Made by a program: the position numbers and the translations under genes. The notes beneath the pieces are model-generated. The model was not told the origin of the DNA and ran no database searches. It worked only from the letters and a program-made list of their open reading frames with translations. Positions 1-8,573 of a stretch of DNA of 64,000 nt are shown here, one piece after another. Positions within the stretch are counted from its first letter, which is position 1. Each line of letters starts with the position of its first letter. The DNA comes from an uncultured Bacteroidota bacterium (GTDB lineage: Bacteria > Bacteroidota > Bacteroidia > Flavobacteriales > Flavobacteriaceae): contig CAIMMM010000166.1 in NCBI GenBank assembly GCA_903842575.1, positions 1 through 64,000 of the forward strand. The letters are read 5' to 3'.

Positions 1-634
1 ATACATGTGTTACAAATCATAAAATGCTATAAAATTCTGTCTTAATTGCATTAAATATTTGCTTTTAATTTCATAAAATCATTCAATTTTGGAATACAAA
101 AGATCTTTTTATAGCATAAATGAAGAAAAAATAACTAGGAAAAGGAACAAGTTGGAGAATGGAAGAATAAACACGAAGAAAAAGCTCCTCATATATATTA
201 TAAACTAATATTAATAATGACTAGCTAAACAATAATAAATGGTATCAAATGTGACTCTGACTTCAGTGTAAGAAAATTTGATTACTCCATTAGTAAAAAG
301 CATGTCGACAACCAATTTCAAATTAGCAGTTTGTTCTTTACGAATATGCTTCGCAGGAAAACCATACATACTGATGAAAGTTTCGGAAGAAATAATATTT
401 TATTAGAAAGTGTAGCGGTGTAAATCTTTCTTAAATCAGGGTTGTTCCATAGTTGAGTTCTGTCTGAACCACTGACAATTTTTGTTGGTATTTAATTTTA
501 TTGTATAAAACCTGTCTATTATTTATTATAAAAAAAGGATAAATTTCCTTTGCAAGGTTCTCCCCTGCTGGAATAATGCAGCTAATCGGTTTTTATATAA
601 TTATAACCCGTTGGGTATAATTGTTTTTTATGGT
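1..634. other. Gene-free window edge
   Basis: No intact coding region is visible in this stretch. On the minus strand a 52-codon open frame runs from an ATG at 369 to a stop at 211, and another reading frame just upstream of it (about 400-480) contains a short run that reads like protein (LWNNPDLRK). Neither resembles a family I know. The base composition is that of the chromosome, and the frames are interrupted by stops, so this may be the decayed remains of a minus-strand gene; that is an inference only. Confidence 0.4.
599..629 (+). terminator. Possible hairpin terminator
   Basis: The arms AATTATAACCC and GGGTATAATT flank a 3-nt loop and are followed on the plus strand by G and six T. The orientation suits a transcript arriving from the left. 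On the minus strand, where psuG ends at 635, the hairpin is not followed by a T run, so its use by psuG is doubtful. Confidence 0.35.
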
Positions 635-1549
635 TTATCTACACAAAGCCACCGCAATTTTCGAAGCAACTCGAGCATTATGTTTTATCAAAGCAATATT
701 GGCTTCCAAACTTTCTCCTTTTGTATTGGATGCAATAAATTTCAATAAAAACGGTGTTACTTGTTTGCCATTAACGTTTAATTTCGCAGCTTCTGCAAGT
801 GCATTAGTAATGTGTTTTTCTATGGAGGTGGAATCCATTTCATATTCAGCAGGGATTGGGTTGGCAATTAATACCGCCCCATTTATTCCTAACTCCCATT
901 TTGATTGTAATAAAAGTGCCATCTCCTCGGGTGTGTCTAATCGCAAGGGAGAATTGAATCCGCTTTTGGAAGAATAAAAACTAGGAAATTCATCCTGACC
1001 ATAAGTAACCACAGGCACTCCCATAGTTTCCAAATATTCCAATGTCAATCCAATATCCAAAATAGATTTGACACCGGCAGCCACAACCGCTACATTGGTA
1101 TTTGCCATTTCGATTAAATCGGCCGAAATATCCATCGTTACAGCTGCTCCTCGATGCACACCACCTATGCCTCCGGTAGCAAATATCTTGATACCTACCA
1201 TAGAAGCAATACGCATAGTAGCGGCAACGGTTGTAGCTCCTGGTAATTTTTTGGAAATCACATAGGGCATATCTCGTAAACTAACTTTCCATACATCATT
1301 GGCTTGACCAAAATAATCAATATCATCTGAAGATAAACCTACCAAACATTTACCGTCTCTTATAGCAATAGTAGCAGGAATTGCTCCATTTTTTCTAACC
1401 TCATCTTCCACCAATTTTGCCGTAATCGCATTTTGCGGCCATGGCATTCCATGGGAAATAATGGTGGATTCCAAAGCTACAATTGGCATGTTATTATCTA
1501 AGGCATGTTGCACTTCGGGATGTATTATGATATAATCTTTTTTATTCAT
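635..1549 (-). CDS. psuG: Pseudouridine-5'-phosphate glycosidase
   Basis: The 304-residue protein is a full-length member of the PsuG/indigoidine synthase A-like family (PF04227). PsuG reversibly splits pseudouridine 5'-phosphate into uracil and ribose 5-phosphate in the cytoplasm. Family hallmarks are visible: ALESTIISHGMP with the conserved glutamate near residue 27, the glycine-rich block ATGGIGGVHRG, and the segment AAGVKSILD that carries the catalytic lysine. Its start overlaps the end of the kinase gene psuK by 8 nt, so the two are translationally coupled and cotranscribed. Together they salvage pseudouridine from RNA turnover. Family assignment is firm; no unusual residues were noticed. 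Confidence 0.95.
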   Translation of the reverse strand: MNKKDYIIIHPEVQHALDNNMPIVALESTIISHGMPWPQNAITAKLVEDEVRKNGAIPATIAIRDGKCLVGLSSDDIDYFGQANDVWKVSLRDMPYVISKKLPGATTVAATMRIASMVGIKIFATGGIGGVHRGAAVTMDISADLIEMANTNVAVVAAGVKSILDIGLTLEYLETMGVPVVTYGQDEFPSFYSSKSGFNSPLRLDTPEEMALLLQSKWELGINGAVLIANPIPAEYEMDSTSIEKHITNALAEAAKLNVNGKQVTPFLLKFIASNTKGESLEANIALIKHNARVASKIAVALCR

Positions 1550-2468
1550 GATAATAAGTATTTTTTATTTTATACAATCTTTCTTTGTTAATCGTGAAGT
1601 CCACCGATCCTTTTATTTTTAATACTTCAAAAGCCAAAGCATGACCCAATTGAAGACAAGCTAATTCTTCTTCCCTATGAACATACCCATATACCCAGCC
1701 TGCCAATGCCGCATCTCCAGCACCTGTACTATCTATGATTTTTATGTGTGGAACGGATAAAGCCGTTACATAATTTTCTTCATGAATTTTCGAACCTTGA
1801 TTGCCTTTTCGAAGCCAAATCTTTGTAACGCCTCGTTGGTGTAATGCATCGATAGATGAAATTTCGTTCTTCATTTCTATTGAATTCATAACCAATAGTT
1901 CCTCTTCATTTGGAGTTATCATATAAACACCATCCAAATTTAAATCTGCTAATTTAGAAGCTTTGGGCACAGAAACTGGTTCAATAATAAGTTTTAGATG
2001 GTTTGTTTTGGCAAAATTAATTACCCACTGAATGGTATTGGAAGCTAAATTGGTATCGATAATAATCAAATCGAAATGACGCATTACATCTACTTTCGAT
2101 TCCAAAAATGGAATAGTGATATATTTAAAACTGATATCTTGACAAACAGCAACGTTCAAAGTCCCATCGGGATTGAGAATGGAAACATATTTTCCCGTTG
2201 AGTCTTCGGCTACAATAGAATCACCTAAAGCAATACCCATTTTTTCGAAACTACTGGTAATAAATGTAGCATCATTATCCGAACCTAAAGCTGTAATTAG
2301 AGATACATTAATATCGAGTAAAGCAAGATGTTGTATGACATTACTAATTACACCACCAATGCTAGTTGATTTTTGAGCGGGGTTGGAAGAATTTGGAACA
2401 ATGGCATCCTCACAGAAATACAATTCATCTACAAGTGTAGCGCCAATACATAATACCGATTTAGCCAT
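1542..2468 (-). CDS. psuK: PfkB-family pseudouridine kinase
   Basis: This ribokinase-like (PfkB, PF00294) protein of 308 residues begins with the first beta strand of the fold (KSVLCIGATLVDEL) and contains the C-terminal PfkB signature DSTGAGDAALAGWVYG with the catalytic aspartate. Its overlap with psuG identifies the substrate as pseudouridine, which it phosphorylates for PsuG. I place the start at the ATG at 2468: a longer frame reaches 2510, but the extra 14 residues precede the conserved core and the promoter -7 box TATATTTG at 2473-2480 lies inside that extension. The box is only 4 nt from the ATG, so the mRNA is probably leaderless. Confidence 0.9.
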   Translation of the reverse strand: MAKSVLCIGATLVDELYFCEDAIVPNSSNPAQKSTSIGGVISNVIQHLALLDINVSLITALGSDNDATFITSSFEKMGIALGDSIVAEDSTGKYVSILNPDGTLNVAVCQDISFKYITIPFLESKVDVMRHFDLIIIDTNLASNTIQWVINFAKTNHLKLIIEPVSVPKASKLADLNLDGVYMITPNEEELLVMNSIEMKNEISSIDALHQRGVTKIWLRKGNQGSKIHEENYVTALSVPHIKIIDSTGAGDAALAGWVYGYVHREEELACLQLGHALAFEVLKIKGSVDFTINKERLYKIKNTYYHE

Positions 2469-2472
2469 AAAA

Positions 2473-2480
2473 CAAATATA
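2473..2480 (-). promoter_or_regulatory. -7 box of the psuK-psuG promoter
   Basis: TATATTTG on the minus strand matches the Bacteroidota -7 consensus TAnnTTTG exactly. A TTG lies 15 nt upstream, shorter than the usual 17-21. The start codon follows the box after only four T, which implies transcription starting at or next to the ATG. Confidence 0.6.
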
Positions 2481-2531
2481 AACATTTCTGGATTGCAAAA
2501 ATGCTAGCAATTACAAATCTATTGTTTGGCT

Positions 2532-4166
2532 TTATTTCAGTAAAACTTTGAAGGTCTTTGTTTGATTATTATTTGATAAAGTGATAAAATATAATCCTTT
2601 GGAATTGTTAGAAATATCAATACTATCACTGGTAACATCCGATTTGATAACTTGGCCTAAACCATTATAAATTAAATAATTGTATGTTTTATGTTCAGGA
2701 TTTGAAAAGTAAACATAATCATTTGTAATCGTTGGATAAACTATTAAACCAGCATGTGAATTCTCATTTTCATTAACCGATAAAACACCTCCAGCTTCTT
2801 GATATAGATTAATAAAAGCTTGATAATATTGATTGGTTATATTCGCATCGTGAACGATTAGAGTGTTTTCATCATTTTTGGTTTCGGCAGATGTACTCCA
2901 ATTGTGTGAACCAACTACCACCTGAGGATCGGAAGCGCTATTAAAATTATCAATAACCATAAACTTGTGATGCATAAGTCCTCCAAGATTATATATTTTA
3001 GCATGGTTTGACAATATTCCTGCTTGTATGATTGGAAAATCATTTCCGGAAGGATTTTGATAACTTACAACTAAATTTATATTTGTAAATCCCGCATTGA
3101 ATTTATTTAGTAATGCAGTTGTAATATCATCTCTGGTTATAAGCATGGTAGCAATGTTAATATCTGAATCAGCAGAATTAATGGCATCAATTATTTTTGA
3201 ATTGGCACCATCGCTTGGGCTGAAATAACTATTTACAGTTTTACCTCCAATGAGGTATGTGTGTGGTGTATTATCGGTTTTGTAAGAACCAAATTTGGAA
3301 GCCACTGAATCGGGTGTAGCAGTAGCACTACCCCACATTTCGTTAAACTCAAGGGTATACCCAAGGGCTAAAGCTTGGTCTTGGATAGCAATAACACTGT
3401 TTTTATCGGGGCCGTCTATTTGAGCAACTGTCCAATTGGTGGAACCAGTCCAAACAAAAGGTTTATTTGCATCAATGTTATTTGCATCAAAAATCACAAA
3501 CTTATTGTGCATAAGTCCATAATTAGAACCTTGAGCGCTTGGCCAAATAGGTATACCAACATTTAATAATGGTATCATACTGCTACTACTACTTGGATCA
3601 TAAATTACTCTTATCTGAACTCCCCTGTTAAAAGCGGCATTAATGGCACCGGCAATTCCTGTAGTGGCACTTGGAGAATCGGAATTGTAAATAGCAATAT
3701 CCAATTTACTCACACACGCATTAATATAAGTAATAAGCATATCATCAAGGGTGTTTCCTAAATTCACAGCATTTTGAATTTGTGCTACTGAAGTATTTAC
3801 TGGGTGATTAAAATAAACATTGATAGCTCCCGTTGATTCGGATTGTGTGGCCACATAACTCGATTCAACAGTAGTACTTCTCCCTAACAAACCATAATTA
3901 AGCTTTAAAATTTTTCCTGAAGACACATTGCTTAATAAATAGGCATTGGATTTATTGTGCTCAACGATAAAAGGTATTGCTGTACCACTGAATGCATCAT
4001 GAATACTAAGATCTACTAGAGTATCAAAAACCAATTCAATATTTTTATCAAGGTAATTGATTGTATAATCTTTCTCTTTTATAGTTTGACTATAAAAATT
4101 TATTGTAAAGCAAAAAGCAATGCACAATAAAGCGAACTGCCTTACGAAAAGTAGCTTTCGAATCAT
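2532..4166 (-). CDS. Secreted phospholipase-D-fold protein with T9SS sorting domain
   Basis: This 544-residue protein has an N-terminal signal peptide (about residues 1-27, ending NFYSQ), a PLD-like pair of domains in the middle and a type IX secretion sorting domain (type A) over the last 75 or so residues, ending FITLSNNNQTKTFKVLLK. Both HKD motifs are intact: HNKFVIFD and HHKFMVID, each followed by a GS/GSHNW block typical of the fold. It is therefore probably an active phosphodiesterase that is exported across the outer membrane. The substrate cannot be told from sequence: phospholipid, nucleic acid and other phosphodiesters are all possible. It stands alone, with no immunity-like partner beside it. 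Confidence 0.85.
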   Translation of the reverse strand: MIRKLLFVRQFALLCIAFCFTINFYSQTIKEKDYTINYLDKNIELVFDTLVDLSIHDAFSGTAIPFIVEHNKSNAYLLSNVSSGKILKLNYGLLGRSTTVESSYVATQSESTGAINVYFNHPVNTSVAQIQNAVNLGNTLDDMLITYINACVSKLDIAIYNSDSPSATTGIAGAINAAFNRGVQIRVIYDPSSSSSMIPLLNVGIPIWPSAQGSNYGLMHNKFVIFDANNIDANKPFVWTGSTNWTVAQIDGPDKNSVIAIQDQALALGYTLEFNEMWGSATATPDSVASKFGSYKTDNTPHTYLIGGKTVNSYFSPSDGANSKIIDAINSADSDINIATMLITRDDITTALLNKFNAGFTNINLVVSYQNPSGNDFPIIQAGILSNHAKIYNLGGLMHHKFMVIDNFNSASDPQVVVGSHNWSTSAETKNDENTLIVHDANITNQYYQAFINLYQEAGGVLSVNENENSHAGLIVYPTITNDYVYFSNPEHKTYNYLIYNGLGQVIKSDVTSDSIDISNNSKGLYFITLSNNNQTKTFKVLLK

Positions 4167-4475
4167 TCGTTGTGGTTTAAGTCTAAGGACAATTATTAAT
4201 AAATGCTCTACAAAATTACTTCAATCACTTGGATTTTTTTGCTTTTCACATACATGTTATCGACTAATGCTTGATATTTTTGTTTTTTGCTGTATTTTTC
4301 TTATGGAATAAAAGCACTTACTCCTTAATTCTCCTTGAAATAAAACAAAAGTGTTTAATCTAGTTTTTGGAGATTATAATCATTATATTTTGTATTGGAC
4401 TTTTACACCTTAAAACCTCCAGAATACATAAATTTTGAATAAATTAGCACCTTCAAATTTTAAACATCTTTAACA
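4167..4475. other. Divergent intergenic region before gcvT
   Basis: There is no gene in these 309 bases. A CAAAATTA at 4211-4218 reads TAATTTTG on the minus strand and could be the -7 box for the PLD-fold gene, with a leader near 40 nt. A perfect 10-bp palindrome GATTATAATC lies at 4372-4381 and could be an operator for gcvT. I looked for the conserved cores of a glycine riboswitch and did not find them. Confidence 0.4.
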
Positions 4476-5558
4476 ATGAAAAATACAGCACTTACACACA
4501 TACATGAGAGTTTGGGAGCTAAAATGCTTCCGTTTGCCGGATACAATATGCCTATTTTATATGAAGGTGTGAATGCCGAACACGAAACGGTACGCAATGA
4601 CGTAGGTGTTTTTGATGTTTCACACATGGGCGAATTTTTACTTTCAGGTAAAAATGCATTGGCTTTAATACAAAAAGTTAGTTCCAACGATGCTTCTACC
4701 CTAACCATTGGAAGAGCACAATATTCCTGCTTACCAAATAATGATGGAGGAATTGTAGATGATTTGATTATTTATAAAATGAAAGAAGAGCAATATATGT
4801 TGGTTGTTAACGCCTCAAATATTGATAAAGATTGGGATTGGATTTCTAGCCATAATGATTTAGGAGTTGAAATGAAAAACCTTTCAGATGATTATTCTTT
4901 ACTAGCTATTCAAGGTCCAAAAGCAGTAGAAGCGATGCAATCCTTATCTTCAATTGATTTATCCGCAATTCCTTATTACCATTTTGAAGTTGCCGATTTT
5001 GCCGGATTTCCAAATGTAATCATTTCCGCAACAGGCTATACCGGTTCTGGTGGATTTGAGATTTATTGCAAAAACTCGGAAGTAGAAACTATTTGGAACA
5101 AAGTTTTTGAAGCGGGAGCATCATTTGGAATTAAGCCAATTGGTCTAGCTGCACGTGATACTTTGCGTTTGGAAATGGGCTTCTGTCTATATGGCAATGA
5201 TATAAACGACACAACCTCCCCACTTGAAGCAGGTTTAGGTTGGATTACCAAGTTTACTAAAGAATTTACTAATTCTGAAAATTTAAAAAAACAAAAAGAA
5301 ACGGGTGTTACTAAGAAACTGGTTGCCTTTGAAATGCAAGAACGCTCGGTTCCAAGACATGATTATGAAATTGTGAATAAAGAGGGAAAAACAATTGGTA
5401 TTGTTACATCAGGAACCATGTCACCATCCATGAATGTTGGGATTGGCTTGGGATATGTAACTATAGAAAACAGTGCAATTGATAGTGATATTTATATTAG
5501 AATTAGAAAAAATGATGTACTTGCCAAAGTAGTGAAATTGCCGTTTTATAAAAAATAA
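4476..5558 (+). CDS. gcvT: Glycine cleavage system aminomethyltransferase (T protein)
   Basis: GcvT transfers the aminomethyl group held on the lipoyl H protein to tetrahydrofolate, releasing ammonia and giving 5,10-methylene-THF. The 360-residue protein has the usual length, with the GcvT folate-binding domain (about 1-260) and the C-terminal barrel domain (about 275-355). Conserved blocks are visible: [29 protein letters not shown] with the catalytic aspartate, [14 protein letters not shown] and [16 protein letters not shown]. The other glycine cleavage genes are not in the window. It is followed after 4 nt by the tail-specific protease gene, so the two are probably cotranscribed. Confidence 0.97.
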   Translation: MKNTALTHIHESLGAKMLPFAGYNMPILYEGVNAEHETVRNDVGVFDVSHMGEFLLSGKNALALIQKVSSNDASTLTIGRAQYSCLPNNDGGIVDDLIIYKMKEEQYMLVVNASNIDKDWDWISSHNDLGVEMKNLSDDYSLLAIQGPKAVEAMQSLSSIDLSAIPYYHFEVADFAGFPNVIISATGYTGSGGFEIYCKNSEVETIWNKVFEAGASFGIKPIGLAARDTLRLEMGFCLYGNDINDTTSPLEAGLGWITKFTKEFTNSENLKKQKETGVTKKLVAFEMQERSVPRHDYEIVNKEGKTIGIVTSGTMSPSMNVGIGLGYVTIENSAIDSDIYIRIRKNDVLAKVVKLPFYKK

Positions 5559-5562
5559 TCTA

Positions 5563-7581
5563 TTGAAAAAACAATTTCTTTTACTTGCGTTTTTTCCCTT
5601 TCTCTTTTTTGCACAAAACGAGAAAAATGCATGTGAAACATTGTCAAAAATTAATGCCTTAATTCAATCCAAACATTATAAACCAAAAACGGTTGACGAT
5701 AGTTTATCTGTTTATGTTTTTGATACGTTTTTAAAAGCATTAGACGAAGACAACAGATTGTTTACTGAAATAGAAATCAATACTTTAAAGAAACATCAAT
5801 ACAAAATTGACGATTATATTTTACATAAAAATTGTGCGTTTTTAAATGAGTTTTATACCGTTTACAATGGTGCCATTCTGCGATATAAAAAAACAATTGA
5901 AGATATAAAAAAAGAACCATTTCCTTTTTCAAGTAATGAAACCATTGAGTTTTCAAAGAAGAAGTATCCTTACGCAAAAGATGATGCAGCTTTCAAAATT
6001 CTCTACAAGAAACGCCTTCTATTTCACACTTTAAGAGATATAGCTGAGCTAAGTAAAAACAAAGACTCTCTAGTTGCCAATTTTGATAAAATATCAAAAA
6101 CTTCAAAAGAAAAAATATTCGATACCTTTTCCTGTAAATATTCAAGTTATGAATTGAGTATTAAAGATTTTTATTCCAAATTTTTTGTTGCTTTTTGCTC
6201 CTATTTTGATCCACACACCGAATACCTTTCTGAAAGTGATAAATCCAGTTTTTTATCCAATGTAAGTGCCGACAACTTGACATTTGGGATGATGATTTCC
6301 ATGAATGAAAAGGACGAAATTGTAGTTGATGAAGTAATTCCTGGAAGTTCAGCCTATTTTACAGAAAGAATTGAAGATGGCGACCAAATTATAAAAATCA
6401 AACATCTTAACGACGAGTACACCATCGCTTGTTCCTCTTTGGATAAAGTTGAAGCTATTTTCACTTCAAGTGAGTTCAATAATGTAGATTTTACTTTGAG
6501 AAAAAAAAACGGGGAAATTTACACCGTGAGTCTTACCAAAAAAGTCATGAAAGATTATGAAAATAATGTATATAGTTTCATTTTAGAAAAAGACAATCAA
6601 AAGATTGGCTATATTAAAATTCCAAGTTTTTATGCCACATTTGAAAATGGTAAAACCAATGTTAGTGACGATGTAATTAAAGAAGTTTACAAACTTCAAG
6701 AAGACAATATTAACGGTTTAATCATTGATTTGCAAAACAATGGTGGTGGTTCTATGGATGAAGCCATAAAATTAACTGGAGCCTTAATTGACATCGGTCC
6801 AATTGCCATTATGAACAATAAACAGCAGAAAAAAGAAATCATAAAAGATCCTGAAAGAGGAAGTGTTTACAATGGTCCGATGGTACTCTTAATTAACGGT
6901 TTTTCAGCATCTGCAAGTGAATTTTTCACCAATGCAATGCAAGATTACAACCGTGCCATTATTATTGGAAATCAATCCTATGGCAAAGCTTCAATGCAAC
7001 GAATTCTTCCTTTGAATTATGAAAATCAAGAAGAATTTGTTAAATTAACTATTGAAGAATTTTATAGAATTACAGGGGAGAGTAATCAAACTATAGGTAT
7101 TACACCCGATGTTGAAATACCGTCATTATTTAACAATCAAATACCTAGGGAAAAGGAAGAAAAAACAGCTTTAAAAAATGATGTTATAAAAAGTGTTTTT
7201 AGATCTACAAAATTGCCAAATACAGTAAGAAAATCGGTCATTGAAAAAAGTAAAAATAGAGTGAAAGCGAATGAAGCATTAAATAATATTACTACAATGA
7301 ATGAAAAGATAGATGCGATTTACGATAGTGATTTACCCCCTGTTTTACTCGAATTTAATTCGATTTTTAAAGAGGTAAGCAAAATTAATTCACTTTGGGC
7401 AACCATCAAAGACCTTTCAGAAGTTGAATATCCAATTAAAGTTGAAAGAAATTCTGTAGACATAGAATACCAACAATTTGATAGTTTTTTAAAAAGTAGC
7501 AACACCGAAAAAATAAAAGCTATTAAATGCAACTTACATATTATAGAAGCTATAAATATTATAAATGATTTAAAAGAATAA
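5563..7581 (+). CDS. prc: Tail-specific (carboxy-terminal processing) protease, S41 family
   Basis: The 672-residue protein has a signal peptide (about 1-17, ending FFAQ), a Prc-type N-terminal helical domain, a PDZ domain (about 230-330), an S41 peptidase domain (about 345-530) and the long C-terminal region typical of Prc/Tsp. The catalytic dyad reads as Ser450 in FSASASEFF and Lys475 in SYGKAS, spaced 25 residues apart as in E. coli Prc. It should trim or degrade periplasmic proteins. The start codon is TTG: it gives the complete signal peptide, lies 4 nt after gcvT, and the next in-frame methionine is more than 200 residues further on, inside the folded region. Confidence 0.93.
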   Translation: MKKQFLLLAFFPFLFFAQNEKNACETLSKINALIQSKHYKPKTVDDSLSVYVFDTFLKALDEDNRLFTEIEINTLKKHQYKIDDYILHKNCAFLNEFYTVYNGAILRYKKTIEDIKKEPFPFSSNETIEFSKKKYPYAKDDAAFKILYKKRLLFHTLRDIAELSKNKDSLVANFDKISKTSKEKIFDTFSCKYSSYELSIKDFYSKFFVAFCSYFDPHTEYLSESDKSSFLSNVSADNLTFGMMISMNEKDEIVVDEVIPGSSAYFTERIEDGDQIIKIKHLNDEYTIACSSLDKVEAIFTSSEFNNVDFTLRKKNGEIYTVSLTKKVMKDYENNVYSFILEKDNQKIGYIKIPSFYATFENGKTNVSDDVIKEVYKLQEDNINGLIIDLQNNGGGSMDEAIKLTGALIDIGPIAIMNNKQQKKEIIKDPERGSVYNGPMVLLINGFSASASEFFTNAMQDYNRAIIIGNQSYGKASMQRILPLNYENQEEFVKLTIEEFYRITGESNQTIGITPDVEIPSLFNNQIPREKEEKTALKNDVIKSVFRSTKLPNTVRKSVIEKSKNRVKANEALNNITTMNEKIDAIYDSDLPPVLLEFNSIFKEVSKINSLWATIKDLSEVEYPIKVERNSVDIEYQQFDSFLKSSNTEKIKAIKCNLHIIEAINIINDLKE

Positions 7582-7600
7582 ATATTGACAACAATAAGAT

Positions 7601-7630
7601 TTGTTAAAAAAGAATTATAGCTTATTTTTG
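7601..7630 (+). promoter_or_regulatory. Promoter of the yebC gene
   Basis: TTG at 7601-7603, a 19-nt spacer and TATTTTTG at 7623-7630 fit the Bacteroidota promoter consensus (TTG, 17-21 nt, TAnnTTTG). Transcription should begin near 7637, giving a leader of roughly 70 nt that contains the hairpins at 7677-7697. Confidence 0.7.
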
Positions 7631-7676
7631 CAAACCGAAAAAGGATTTAAATTAGAATTAAATATTAATAAAAATA

Positions 7677-7697
7677 GAATCTGAAATAGATTCAGAT
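7677..7697 (+). promoter_or_regulatory. Two mutually exclusive hairpins in the yebC leader
   Basis: GAATCT (7677-7682) can pair with AGATTC (7688-7693), or alternatively ATCTGAA (7679-7685) can pair with TTCAGAT (7691-7697). The two stems share bases and cannot form together. The structure ends about 11 nt before the ATG, where the ribosome would bind. Any regulatory role is inference. Confidence 0.4.
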
Positions 7698-7708
7698 CAA
7701 GTATAGCA

Positions 7709-8422
7709 ATGGGAAGAGCTTTCGAATTTAGAAAAGGAAGAAAAATGAAACGTTGGTCAGCAATGGCAAAAACGTTTACACGTATAGGGAAAGATATCGT
7801 AATGGCAGTAAAAGAAGGTGGTCCAAATCCTGACGCCAATTCAAGATTGCGTGCTGTGATTCAAAATGCAAAGGCAGCCAACATGCCTAAAGAAAATGTG
7901 GAACGCGCCATAAAAAATGCCAGCAATAAAGACACAGCGAACTATAAAGAAATTCTTTTTGAAGGTTATGCGCCTCACGGAATTGCTATTCTTATAGAAA
8001 CTGCCTCCGATAATAACAACAGAACCGTTGCCAATATCAGAAGTTATTTCAATAAATGCAACGGAACGATGGGAACGCAAGGTTCGGTAGAGTTTATGTT
8101 TGATCATACGTGCAATTTCCGAATTCCAAAAGGCCAATTGGATCCCGAGGAATTGGAATTGGAATTTATTGATTTTGGTGCCGAAGAAGTTTTTGAAGAT
8201 GAAGATGGTATTTTAATCTATGCCCCCTTCGGGAGTTTTGGTGCCATTCAAAAAGAATTGGAAAACCGAGGAATTGAAATTCTATCCTCAGGATTTGAAC
8301 GTATTCCTCAGATGTTAAAAAAACTCAGCGAAGCACACGTTGCCGATGTAGAAAAATTAATCGAAAAAATTGAAGAAGATGACGACGTGATGAACGTGTA
8401 TCATACGATGGAGGAGAATTAG
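7709..8422 (+). CDS. YebC/PmpR-family protein
   Basis: The 237-residue protein covers the complete YebC/PmpR/TACO1 family (PF01709). It opens with the family's standard N-terminus (MGRAFEFRKGRKMKRW in place of MAGHSKW-type starts), followed by TRIGKDIVMAVKEGGPNP and NMPKENVERAIKNA, both strongly conserved. Members act as transcription regulators or, as shown for mitochondrial TACO1 and some bacterial homologues, help ribosomes through difficult peptides. It has its own promoter and a strong shared terminator at 8521-8551. The C-terminal part is acidic, as usual. Which of the two roles applies here cannot be decided from sequence. Confidence 0.93.
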   Translation: MGRAFEFRKGRKMKRWSAMAKTFTRIGKDIVMAVKEGGPNPDANSRLRAVIQNAKAANMPKENVERAIKNASNKDTANYKEILFEGYAPHGIAILIETASDNNNRTVANIRSYFNKCNGTMGTQGSVEFMFDHTCNFRIPKGQLDPEELELEFIDFGAEEVFEDEDGILIYAPFGSFGAIQKELENRGIEILSSGFERIPQMLKKLSEAHVADVEKLIEKIEEDDDVMNVYHTMEEN

Positions 8423-8520
8423 ATTTTTTAGATTTATATACAGAATCCGTTTTGTAAAACCCCCAATAGCGAGGATTCGCATCCGACCGACAGTAAACTT
8501 ACGAAGTAATTCGTGCCCAC

Positions 8521-8551
8521 AAAAAAACTCCAAATTGCTTTGGAGTTTTTT
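8521..8551. terminator. Bidirectional terminator
   Basis: CTCCAAA (8528-8534) and TTTGGAG (8539-8545) form a 7-bp stem with a TTGC loop, flanked by seven A and six T. It can stop both the yebC transcript and the converging cysteine-synthase-like gene. Between 8460 and 8515 there are also small palindromes (GCGAggatTCGC, ACGAAgtaaTTCGT) of unknown meaning. Confidence 0.85.
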
Positions 8552-8573
8552 ATATATCTAAAAGGGGAATAAC

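Noticed and set aside
2469-2510. N-terminal extension of the psuK frame
   Set aside because: It would include the promoter -7 box and precedes the conserved start of the PfkB fold.
4167-4475. Glycine riboswitch before gcvT
   Set aside because: The leader is very AT-rich with no conserved GC-containing cores or tandem aptamer stems.
8456-8515. Possible attC-like site after yebC (small palindromes GCGAggatTCGC and ACGAAgtaaTTCGT)
   Set aside because: The arms are short, lack the integrase core sites and are not followed by cassette genes.
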